This document shows positions 25,959 through 33,606 of a stretch of 64,000 nt of DNA, in pieces. Every line of letters begins with the position of its first letter. Position 1 is the stretch's first letter. Made by a program: the position numbers and the translations under genes. The stretch comes from Catalimonadaceae bacterium JC749. GTDB lineage: Bacteria > Bacteroidota > Bacteroidia > Cytophagales > Cyclobacteriaceae. Under the pieces are notes generated by a model. The model worked only from the letters and a program-made list of their open reading frames with translations, was not told where the DNA came from and ran no database searches. Where the stretch lies: positions 58,600 to 122,599 of the forward strand of contig JAJNNC010000019.1 of the NCBI GenBank assembly GCA_021730635.1. Reading direction: 5' to 3'.

Positions 25959-27474
25959 TACTTGCTTCGTTATTTACCATGCCTGAAGTGGCAAAACGCA
26001 TGATATCCTGTTCTGTCCATTCTTTTACAGGTCTGACAGGAGATATTTGCCCCCGGTACATCACGGCCAGGCTGTCACAGATGCCTAACAGTTCCGGTAG
26101 ATAGGAGCTAACCACTACAATCGCTTTGCCTTGCTTTGCCAGTTCCAGGATCAGTCGGTAAATTTCTGCTTTGCTACCCACATCAATCCCACGGGTCGGT
26201 TCATCCAGGAAAAGAATGTCGCTGTCGTGGTGCAAAAGCCGGGCGATACAGATTTTCTGCTGGTTGCCTCCGGAAAGTGAGCCTGCGGCCTGTTCTGTAT
26301 GATGACATTTGATATTCAGGCGTTGGGCCCAATAGTTGGCCTGCTTGACTTCCCGCTTCAGGTCTAAAAAACCTGTCTTGCTGTATCTTTTTAAGTCTGA
26401 CAGGGTGATATTGACAAAAATGGGTAAACCCAGTGCCAGTCCTTCTTCTTTCCGGTCTTCGCTCAGTAAATCCAGATTAGAAGCCAGTGCCGTTTTAGGT
26501 TCCAGATAATGCGCTTTCAGTTCGGTATGTCCTTTAATTCTGACCTGTCCTGTTTCCGCTTTATCCAGTCCGAAAAGGCTGCGAACGGTTTCTGATCGAC
26601 CAGCGCCTACCAATCCGGATAAGCCCAGTATTTCTCCGCGGCGTAGCTTAAAGGAAACTCCACTCAGATAACGATCGCTGAGTTCGGCGACTTCCAGCAC
26701 CACTTCTCCCATTTCATGTGGTATCTTAGGATACAGGTCCTGCACAGATCGTCCGACCATATGCTCGATGATCTGATTCATGGTGGTCTGGGCTATTTCT
26801 CCAGAGGCAACCGTTTTGCCATCGCGCAACACAGTAAAGCGGTCGCACAGCTCCATGGTCTCTTCCAGGAAGTGACTGATGTAGATGACAGCAATATTTC
26901 TCTCCTTAAACCGGCGGATGACTTTAAACAGCGCCCGGGTATCTTCGGCGGTCAGGGAGCTGGTGGGCTCATCCATGATGACTATTTTAGCTTTCAGGAT
27001 AATGGCTCTGGCAATTTCGATCAGCTGTTGTTTGCCCAGACTGAGTTCTTTTACCGGCGTATCCGGATGGATATTGTGCTGTCCCAGCCATTCCAGCGCT
27101 TCTCTGACTTCGGCTGTCCTTCGGATCACCTTACCCAGAAAACCTTTATGTTCTATGCCCAGCGTGATGTTTTCTTCCACGGTAAGATGCAGTGCCAGCG
27201 TCAGTTCCTGGTAGATCATGGCAATACCAGCCTGTCGGGCTTCCATGGGGGACTTGGGCTGGAAGGATTTACCCTGCAGGGTCATAGAACCGCCATCGGG
27301 CATGTGGGCACCGCTCAGCACCTTCATCAGGGTACTTTTACCGGCCCCATTTTCACCAATCAGCGCGTGAACTTCACCTTCGCGGACAGTCAGATTGACA
27401 CCTTGCAAGGCTTTTACCGGTCCGAAGGCTTTAGTGATGTCATTGAGTTGTAGTATAGTAGGTTGATCGGCCAT
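25951..27474 (-). CDS. Sugar ABC transporter ATP-binding protein, RbsA family (two ABC domains)
   Basis: 507 residues from the ATG at 27474, chosen because MADQPTILQL is the natural start; the 16 residues upstream are not family-like. The first ABC domain has Walker A GENGAGKST (40-48), signature LSLGKQQ and Walker B IVIMDEPTSSL. The second has a degenerate Walker A (GLVGAGRSE), signature LSGGNQQ and ILFLDEPTRGID. This asymmetry is normal for RbsA/XylG-type tandem ATPases. It powers import with the neighbouring permease and binding protein. Confidence 0.95.
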   Translation of the reverse strand: MADQPTILQLNDITKAFGPVKALQGVNLTVREGEVHALIGENGAGKSTLMKVLSGAHMPDGGSMTLQGKSFQPKSPMEARQAGIAMIYQELTLALHLTVEENITLGIEHKGFLGKVIRRTAEVREALEWLGQHNIHPDTPVKELSLGKQQLIEIARAIILKAKIVIMDEPTSSLTAEDTRALFKVIRRFKERNIAVIYISHFLEETMELCDRFTVLRDGKTVASGEIAQTTMNQIIEHMVGRSVQDLYPKIPHEMGEVVLEVAELSDRYLSGVSFKLRRGEILGLSGLVGAGRSETVRSLFGLDKAETGQVRIKGHTELKAHYLEPKTALASNLDLLSEDRKEEGLALGLPIFVNITLSDLKRYSKTGFLDLKREVKQANYWAQRLNIKCHHTEQAAGSLSGGNQQKICIARLLHHDSDILFLDEPTRGIDVGSKAEIYRLILELAKQGKAIVVVSSYLPELLGICDSLAVMYRGQISPVRPVKEWTEQDIMRFATSGMVNNEASIG

Positions 27475-27547
27475 AGTCAAAATAGTGAATTGTGCGATCG
27501 GGTGTATTGAAAGGAATAACACACCTGACTGTCAGCGCACTTCGTAC

Positions 27548-28531
27548 TTACTCATCCAGCCATTTATCCAGTTCAGGATTGACCAGCTGTGCTACGGCTG
27601 GTTCAGACAAATTCTCCGCTGTAACCATGGTAACGCCCGTATCGATTTGTTTTTCGAAGGGTTCGTTGTTGATCACATGGTAAACAGTCTGGACACCCAG
27701 GTAGCCCATCTGAAAAGGATCTTGAACGGCGAGGCCTTGAATTTCACCCTTACTTAAAGCCTGCAACAATGTTTCGCTGGTGTCAAACCCTATCAGTTTG
27801 ATCTGCCCGGTTTTTCCTGCTGTTTGCAGGGCGCGTAGCATCCCGCTGGTTGCTGATTCATTGGGACAGAAGATACCATTGACCTGCGGAAACCGGTTTA
27901 ACAGGTTTTGAGAAGCCTGAAAGGCTTTCTCCATGGTGGCGCCAGCGTACTGGTTGGAAGAAACCACTTCAATATCAGGATATTCTTTGATGGTATCCAT
28001 AAAACCCTGTTCGCGTTTGGTGGTACTGGCGGAACCTTCCGCATAGCGAAGCATGATTACTTTTCCTTTACTTCCCAACACTTCGGCCAGGCGCTGCGCA
28101 CTGAGTTTTCCTCCTTCATAATTATCGGTAGCGATAAAGCTCTTGTAGATATCGGAGTTAAGATCGGAGTCGATAATCACGACCGGAATGTTACGATTTA
28201 CGGCTGATTGTACAGGAGGTACCAGGCTACGATCGTCGAGGGGTGCCAGCACAATGCCATCAACGCCCCGGCTCACGAAATTCTGCACCACTTGAATCTG
28301 CATCTGTCGGTCGTCTTCTTTTTGTGGTCCCTGCCAGATAATGTTGACTCCCAGCTCTTGTGCGGCTTTGGCAGCGCCGGCGTGTATGCTTCGCCAGAAG
28401 ACGTGCGTGGTGCCTTTGGGTATCACGGCAATTTGCATACTACCACTTCCGTCACCTTCCTGCGTGGATGTGCTGTTGCAGCTAAACAGAATGAGTAAAG
28501 AAAATAATAAGGTTAAGCTGTGTAATTTCAT
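27548..28531 (-). CDS. Sugar ABC transporter substrate-binding lipoprotein, RbsB family
   Basis: 327 residues from the ATG at 28531; the frame is open further upstream to 28618 but a lipoprotein signal begins only at this Met (MKLHSLTLLFSLLILFSC, Cys18). The mature protein is a periplasmic-binding-protein fold of the ribose/galactose group (VIPKGTTHVFW, DGIVLAPLDD, VVIIDSDLNS, FCPNESATSGMLRAL, LIGFDTSE). It is lipid-anchored, as is typical in Bacteroidota. It is the first gene of the importer part, 355 nt after the fucose dehydrogenase gene, and may have its own promoter. Confidence 0.93.
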   Translation of the reverse strand: MKLHSLTLLFSLLILFSCNSTSTQEGDGSGSMQIAVIPKGTTHVFWRSIHAGAAKAAQELGVNIIWQGPQKEDDRQMQIQVVQNFVSRGVDGIVLAPLDDRSLVPPVQSAVNRNIPVVIIDSDLNSDIYKSFIATDNYEGGKLSAQRLAEVLGSKGKVIMLRYAEGSASTTKREQGFMDTIKEYPDIEVVSSNQYAGATMEKAFQASQNLLNRFPQVNGIFCPNESATSGMLRALQTAGKTGQIKLIGFDTSETLLQALSKGEIQGLAVQDPFQMGYLGVQTVYHVINNEPFEKQIDTGVTMVTAENLSEPAVAQLVNPELDKWLDE

Positions 28532-28886
28532 GGTTTTAGGTTTACTAAGTACGATGAGTGAATAACAGAATGTTTGAATGACAGAATGTTTGAACAGTTT
28601 GCATGAATTACCAACCATTCATAGCTAATCTGTTTTTATTACTTTACCAAATCACGGTGATCGGGTCATAATGATTGCGAATTTGTCTGACTTTACTATG
28701 TTTTCTTTTGAGACGCTCTTTCATTGAGAACAGCATAGCTGATCGGTTTCAACCTTCCTTTCCTTGGAGGCAATCTGTTTTGATAAATGAAGCTAAGCTA
28801 ATAAAATTATCCTATTATTATGGATACTGCGCGGATTAAAACTTATGTTTTTGAATTTTGCATACAATCCGGTGCTGAAAGCTTTC
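28532..28886. promoter_or_regulatory. Spacer between catabolic and transport genes
   Basis: 355 nt without a gene on either strand. Just upstream of the binding-protein start lies an imperfect 16-bp tandem duplication (about 28557-28588, GAAT[A/G]ACAGAATGTTT twice). No consensus -7 box is seen on the minus strand. It may contain a second promoter for the importer or a regulator site. Confidence 0.4.
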
Positions 28887-29675
28887 TTACGGATTACTGA
28901 TGGCCCTGTCCAGATGGGTATAACCGCCGTCTGGAAACAGATACTGTCCGGTGGTATGAGAAGCTCTATCCGATGCCAAAAACAGCACAGTATAGGCAAT
29001 TTCTTCTACGGTAGTCATTCGGTTTTCCAATGGAATCTTTCTTGTAATTTCCTTTATTTTTTGATCCGGATCGTCAAACTCCTCCAACCATTTTTGGTAC
29101 ATGGGGGTCAGCACTTCAGCCGGCAACACAGCATTGACCCGTATGCCAAAAGGGAGCAGCTCTACCGCCCATTCCCGGGTCAGGCTCAGTTGAGCCCCTT
29201 TGGCAGCGATATAAGCCGAAGAACCTCCCTGACCGGTAACGGCGGTTTTTGAACTGATATTAATGATATTCCCTTTGGTTTGTTTCAGGTAAGGGAGGGC
29301 GTAGTGGGCTAAAGCAAAATAGTGCAGGAGGTTATTCTGTAAAGAGCGCATAAACGCTTCCGGATTTCCGGTCTCCAGGCTGATCTTATCATTGATCCCT
29401 GCATTGTTGATCAGCACATGTATTTTCCCAAGTGCTTGTATGGTTTCTTCAATGACTCTCCGGCACTGGTCCTCTTTGCTTAAATCTGCCTGTACATAAA
29501 GGCATTCATGACCGGCATTTTTCAGTTCATTGCTGAGCTGCATCCCACGATCGGTACTACGGTTCACAATGACAGGAATAGCTCCTTCCTTGGCAGCTTC
29601 TCTCACAATGGCCTCTCCGATGCCACTGGCACCCCCTGTCACAATGATTACTTTTCCCTGAAGGTTTAATTCCAT
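28887..29675 (-). CDS. SDR oxidoreductase, probable L-fucose dehydrogenase
   Basis: 262-residue classical short-chain dehydrogenase: TGGASGIG cofactor motif (13-20), NNAG at 90-93, and catalytic Ser142, Tyr155, Lys159. It should oxidise L-fucose to L-fucono-lactone with NAD(P). The specificity is assigned from context: it is followed in pathway order by a fuconolactonase, mutarotase, FAH hydrolase and KDF dehydrogenase encoded upstream in the same operon. It starts 3 nt after the fuconolactonase stop. Other sugar substrates (D-arabinose, L-galactose) are possible. Confidence 0.85.
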   Translation of the reverse strand: MELNLQGKVIIVTGGASGIGEAIVREAAKEGAIPVIVNRSTDRGMQLSNELKNAGHECLYVQADLSKEDQCRRVIEETIQALGKIHVLINNAGINDKISLETGNPEAFMRSLQNNLLHYFALAHYALPYLKQTKGNIINISSKTAVTGQGGSSAYIAAKGAQLSLTREWAVELLPFGIRVNAVLPAEVLTPMYQKWLEEFDDPDQKIKEITRKIPLENRMTTVEEIAYTVLFLASDRASHTTGQYLFPDGGYTHLDRAISNP

Positions 29676-29678
29676 AAT

Positions 29679-30515
29679 TCAGCTGTTGACATTGTAAAAG
29701 TTTAAAGCATTCAGTCCGAAGATTTTTTCTTTTTCTTCTTTCGAGAAAGACTGGAAATAATGCTCAACGATACCCATCACTTTTTCATAAGGCGCTGCTA
29801 ACAGGCAGACCGGCCAGTCGGAACCTACCATGAGGCGGTCAGGACCAAAAGCTTCCACCACTGTATCCAGATAGGGGCGGAAATCTTCTTCCTTCCAGTG
29901 TTGCCAGTCTGCCTCAGTGACCATGCCTGAGATTTTGCAGTATACCTGCCCGTATTGGGCTAATGATTTGATATTTTCCTGCCAGGGAGAAAGTTCATGC
30001 CGGGCTATTTTAGGCTTAGCGATATGGTCTACCACCATCCGGATGTCGGTCAGATAAGATACAAACTGGAGGGTGGCGGGCAGGTGTTTTTCAAAAATCA
30101 GGATATCATAGGTCAGATTGAAAGATTTCAACGCTTTGACACCCCGCATAAAAGCCGGACGGAGCATAAACAAATCATCGGGTTCATCCTGGATAATATG
30201 CCGAAATCCACATAGTTTAGGATGATCAGCCCATTTTTTAAGGTGATGGTTGACATTAATATCCTGTAAGTCTATCCAGCCCACCACTCCTTTGATAAAG
30301 TCATGTGCTTCAGCCAGTTTCAGCAGAAATTCAGTTTCTGCTGTATGTTGGCTTGCCTGTACGGCAACACAACCCTCGAATCCGCTACTTTTCAGCAAGG
30401 GGTGCAAGTTGGCAGGCAGATAATCTTTTTTTAATACAGCCATCTGATCAGAAATCCAGGGATATTGCTCTGGAGTATAATGCCAGAAGTGCTGATGCGC
30501 ATCTATTTTCCGCAT
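29679..30515 (-). CDS. Amidohydrolase-2 family, probable L-fuconolactonase
   Basis: 278 residues, no signal peptide. An N-terminal HxH motif (His7, His9 in DAHQHFW), VVDHIAKP with a metal or substrate His, CKISGM and the C-terminal MVGSDWPVC Asp define the amidohydrolase-2 lactonase group that includes L-fuconolactonase and L-rhamnono-lactonase. It would hydrolyse the lactone made by the adjacent dehydrogenase to L-fuconate. It lies 30 nt after the mutarotase gene and 3 nt before the dehydrogenase gene. Confidence 0.87.
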   Translation of the reverse strand: MRKIDAHQHFWHYTPEQYPWISDQMAVLKKDYLPANLHPLLKSSGFEGCVAVQASQHTAETEFLLKLAEAHDFIKGVVGWIDLQDINVNHHLKKWADHPKLCGFRHIIQDEPDDLFMLRPAFMRGVKALKSFNLTYDILIFEKHLPATLQFVSYLTDIRMVVDHIAKPKIARHELSPWQENIKSLAQYGQVYCKISGMVTEADWQHWKEEDFRPYLDTVVEAFGPDRLMVGSDWPVCLLAAPYEKVMGIVEHYFQSFSKEEKEKIFGLNALNFYNVNS

Positions 30516-30545
30516 AGGGGAGAAGGCTTTAAAAATTTCATGAAT

Positions 30546-30878
30546 CTACAATTGAAAAACTTTTTCCATCAAGGCCCATTTTTCCTGAGGTTTTGCTTCC
30601 GGAAGTTTTTCCTGAAAGGTTCCCATCAAATCTTCCCACGCCTGACATCGCGGATGCAATGTTAGATATTTAGGAAAATCTACGGCAGGATCGAAGTCGT
30701 CTTCCGTTTGTATAAACATAAAGAGTCGTCTGCCCAGCAGATAAATTTTCATGTCCAGTACGCCCACTTTTTTCAAAGCTTCCACCACTTCCGGCCAGGG
30801 ATAGGCATGGTATTGTTTGTACTGGGCAATGGCATCCTCCTCCTCTTTAAGATTGATGGACAGGGCGAAGTCTTTCAT
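30546..30878 (-). CDS. L-rhamnose/L-fucose mutarotase family protein (PF05336)
   Basis: 110 residues from the ATG at 30878, which overlaps the preceding stop as ATGA; a TTG three bases earlier is less likely. Conserved features are the early acidic helix, YHAYPWPEV (catalytic His of the fold), the MKIYLLGRRLFMFIQ strand and late HPRCQAWEDLM. It interconverts pyranose anomers so that the dehydrogenase receives the right form. The family includes RhaM and the mutarotases in fucose clusters; the neighbours point to fucose. Confidence 0.88.
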   Translation of the reverse strand: MKDFALSINLKEEEDAIAQYKQYHAYPWPEVVEALKKVGVLDMKIYLLGRRLFMFIQTEDDFDPAVDFPKYLTLHPRCQAWEDLMGTFQEKLPEAKPQEKWALMEKVFQL

Positions 30879-31729
30879 CAAAATATCTTTTTTACATGCT
30901 GTTGTGATTCGCCCAGCCCTTCGATTCCCAACGATACCACATCTCCTTCTTTCAAAAACTGAGGGGGTTTAAAACCAAGGCCTACGCCGGCAGGCGTTCC
31001 GGTAGAGATGATATCACCTGGAAGCAAAGACATAAACTGGCTGATGTAGCTCACCAGGTAAGGGACACGGAAAATGAGATTGGACGTATTGCCGTCTTGT
31101 TTGGTCTCTCCATTTACCTCCAGCCACAGGCGAAGCTGATGTACGTCAGGAATTTCATCAGGCGTTACCAGGTAAGGACCCAAAGGGGCGAAGGTATCAC
31201 AGCTTTTGCCTTTGACCCATTGTCCGGATCTCTCGAGTTGAAAAGCCCTTTCACTGTAATCATTGTGGAGGCAGTAGCCGGCCACATACTGCATAGCCTC
31301 AGCTTCTGACACATACGTGGCTTTTTTTCCAATCACCACGGCCAGTTCTACTTCCCAGTCTGTTTTTTCACTTCCTTTTGGCAGAATGAGGTCGTCGTTA
31401 GGGCCCACCAGAGAAGAAGTAGCCTTGAAAAACAGGATAGGTTCTTTGGGCAGGTCCATGTTACTTTCGGCGGCATGATCTTTATAGTTAAGTCCAACAC
31501 AGACGATTTTCCCCGGACGATACACCGGAGGCCCCAGTCGTTCCTGCTCATTCACTTCCGGACAGCCAGCCCCATGCGTCTGTAGCCAGGATTGTAAGCG
31601 GTTGAGACCATCCTGAGCGAAAAAGTCCTCATCATAGTCTTCACCGAAACGGCTTACTTCTATTTTTTTATCTTGATAAATGACGCCAGGCTTTTCTGCC
31701 CCTGGCTGGCCAAAACGAAAAAGTTTCAT
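30878..31729 (-). CDS. FAH-family hydrolase, probable 2,4-diketo-3-deoxy-L-fuconate hydrolase
   Basis: 283 residues. Fumarylacetoacetase-fold landmarks: VGLNYKDHAAE (about 78-88), LFFKATSSLVGPND, metal-ligand glutamates in DWEVELAVVIG (Glu126, Glu128), NDYSER, GKSCDTFAPLGP and STGTPAGVG. In the non-phosphorylating L-fucose pathway this enzyme splits 2,4-diketo-3-deoxy-L-fuconate to pyruvate and lactate. It lies between the KDF dehydrogenase and mutarotase genes and is translationally coupled to the latter. FAH proteins have many substrates, so the specific role rests on context. Confidence 0.88.
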   Translation of the reverse strand: MKLFRFGQPGAEKPGVIYQDKKIEVSRFGEDYDEDFFAQDGLNRLQSWLQTHGAGCPEVNEQERLGPPVYRPGKIVCVGLNYKDHAAESNMDLPKEPILFFKATSSLVGPNDDLILPKGSEKTDWEVELAVVIGKKATYVSEAEAMQYVAGYCLHNDYSERAFQLERSGQWVKGKSCDTFAPLGPYLVTPDEIPDVHQLRLWLEVNGETKQDGNTSNLIFRVPYLVSYISQFMSLLPGDIISTGTPAGVGLGFKPPQFLKEGDVVSLGIEGLGESQQHVKKIF

Positions 31730-31749
31730 AGGTATCAGTTCAAAGATGA

Positions 31750-32532
31750 TTAACTATTTAAAGTGACAAAACCCCCATCGATAGGGTAATTGGTGCCTGT
31801 GATAAAACCGGCGGCATCCGAGCAGAGGTAGAGCGCCAAAAGAGCGATCTCCTCAGGGTTGCCCATCCGGCCAATGGGTTGTGTCTTAGAAAGCTTTTCA
31901 AACATTTCCTGTTCTTTACCGGGATAATTTTTTTTCAAAAATCCATCTACAAAAGGGGTATGGACCCTTCCGGGCGAGATGCAGTTACAGCGGATATTAT
32001 GCTGCAAATAATCTTTGGCTACCGACAGCGTCATCGTCAGTACTGCGCCTTTACTCATGGAATAGGCAAAGCGGTCGGCGATGCCTACCATGGCTGCCAC
32101 GGAAGCCATGTTCACAATAGCACCACCGCCCTGTTGTTTCATCAGCGGCACCACTGCGTGCAGACAATTGTAAACGCCTTTGATATTGATCCGGTAAATC
32201 CGGTCCAGGTCTTCTTCTGTAGTGGTTTCAACAGTACCGATATGGGCTACGCCCGCATTATTGATGAGTATATCAATACGTCCTGTATCCTGATGGATGG
32301 CCTGGATAACAGAGGCTACCTGAGACTGGTTCGATACATCGCAAGCCATGATACTGGCATGGCCTCCTGATTCCTCGATAGCCTTTTTGGTTTCAAGGCC
32401 TGTCTGCTCGTTTAGCTCCAATATGTAAACGCTAGCGCCCTGCCGGGCGAAAACTTCACAAATACTTTTGCCAATGCCGCTACCTCCACCAGTGATAACC
32501 GCTATTTTTGAGGTAAGATCAAAAGTGTGCAT
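31750..32532 (-). CDS. SDR oxidoreductase, probable 2-keto-3-deoxy-L-fuconate dehydrogenase
   Basis: 260 residues. TGGGSGIG motif (14-21), NNAG (91-94), catalytic Ser144, Tyr157 and Lys161. The segment CNCISPGRVHTPFVDGFL is characteristic of KDF dehydrogenases in L-fucose clusters. It oxidises 2-keto-3-deoxy-L-fuconate at C4 before FAH cleavage. It is the first gene of the catabolic operon, with the FAH gene 20 nt on. The 209 nt before it probably hold the operon promoter, but no consensus box is evident. Confidence 0.88.
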   Translation of the reverse strand: MHTFDLTSKIAVITGGGSGIGKSICEVFARQGASVYILELNEQTGLETKKAIEESGGHASIMACDVSNQSQVASVIQAIHQDTGRIDILINNAGVAHIGTVETTTEEDLDRIYRINIKGVYNCLHAVVPLMKQQGGGAIVNMASVAAMVGIADRFAYSMSKGAVLTMTLSVAKDYLQHNIRCNCISPGRVHTPFVDGFLKKNYPGKEQEMFEKLSKTQPIGRMGNPEEIALLALYLCSDAAGFITGTNYPIDGGFVTLNS

Positions 32533-32741
32533 GTGTAAAAAATAGGGATAAGAAGAAATTTGCGTCTCAATCTACGACTATGTCATTAATAACACAAAAA
32601 GAAGCCCCATCTAAAATGCAAAAAACTGCTTTCAGCCGAAGTAATTTTGACTCATTTCAAATTAAGCGGGGATAATCGCTTATCCGGTAGCTTTCCTTAT
32701 CTTCCTGTTAGATTGAGAATGGTTGTCATTGCATACACACT

Positions 32742-33470
32742 ATGAAAGACGAAACTAAAATACATGGAAATGATTCTTGGTTATTGCGCATTCAGGATTA
32801 TCTGAGTGAGTTTGTATATGGTGGTATCGACGGCTCTGTCACTACTTTTGCAGTGGTCGCTGGTGCTGCAGGAGCCAATCTGAGTTCATCGGTGATCATC
32901 ATCCTGGGGTTTGCCAACCTGATCGCCGATGGTTTCTCCATGTCGGTGGGCAGTTATCTGTCCAGCCAATCGGCAAGGGAAAATTATGAAAAGCACAAAA
33001 AAGTGGAGTATTGGGAAGTGGAGCATATGCCGGAGGAAGAACGCAGAGAAATCAGGGATATTTACCGGAAAAAAGGTTTTGAAGGGCCACTTTTAGAACA
33101 GGTAGTGGCGAAAATTACAGAGGACAAAGAACGATGGGTAGATATTATGATGAAGGAAGAACTGGAGATGATGCAGGATACCAAACCTCCCTTGCTCATG
33201 GCTTCCGTCACCTTTTTATCCTTCATACTGGTGGGTTTTATCCCTTTGCTCATTTTTGTGTATGAATATATAAAAGGTATCCAAACAGAGCAGGCCTTTC
33301 TGATTTCCTGTGTACTTACCTCGGTGGCTTTCATGGGCATAGGATGGCTTAAAAGTTTGGTTACCCAAACCAACCGGATAAAAAGCATTTTGGAAACACT
33401 CTTGTTAGGAGCCTCAGCCGCGTTACTGGCCTACCTGGTAGGCAACTTCCTTGAAAATGTAGTAACCTAG
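32742..33470 (+). CDS. VIT1/CCC1-family Fe2+/Mn2+ transporter
   Basis: 242-residue inner membrane protein with about five transmembrane helices. The first helix pair contains YGGIDGSVTTFAVVAGAAGA and NLIADGFSMSVGSYLSSQS, both signatures of the family. A cytosolic helical insert (about 85-150) rich in Glu carries EEERREIRDIY and KEELEMM, corresponding to the metal-binding domain of VIT1. It probably exports or detoxifies Fe2+/Mn2+. It is 137 nt upstream of a TonB-dependent receptor on the same strand. Confidence 0.93.
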   Translation: MKDETKIHGNDSWLLRIQDYLSEFVYGGIDGSVTTFAVVAGAAGANLSSSVIIILGFANLIADGFSMSVGSYLSSQSARENYEKHKKVEYWEVEHMPEEERREIRDIYRKKGFEGPLLEQVVAKITEDKERWVDIMMKEELEMMQDTKPPLLMASVTFLSFILVGFIPLLIFVYEYIKGIQTEQAFLISCVLTSVAFMGIGWLKSLVTQTNRIKSILETLLLGASAALLAYLVGNFLENVVT

Positions 33471-33606
33471 CTGTGTTGTACCCAGTCAACGAGTATACTC
33501 CAATTGTAAAAAATAAGTGATTAACAGGATTATCTGCCTAAATAGTCTGGCAAGAGATAGGGGACGAACGTAAATTTTCTTATTTTCAGCAGGGATTTTA
33601 TTCTTT

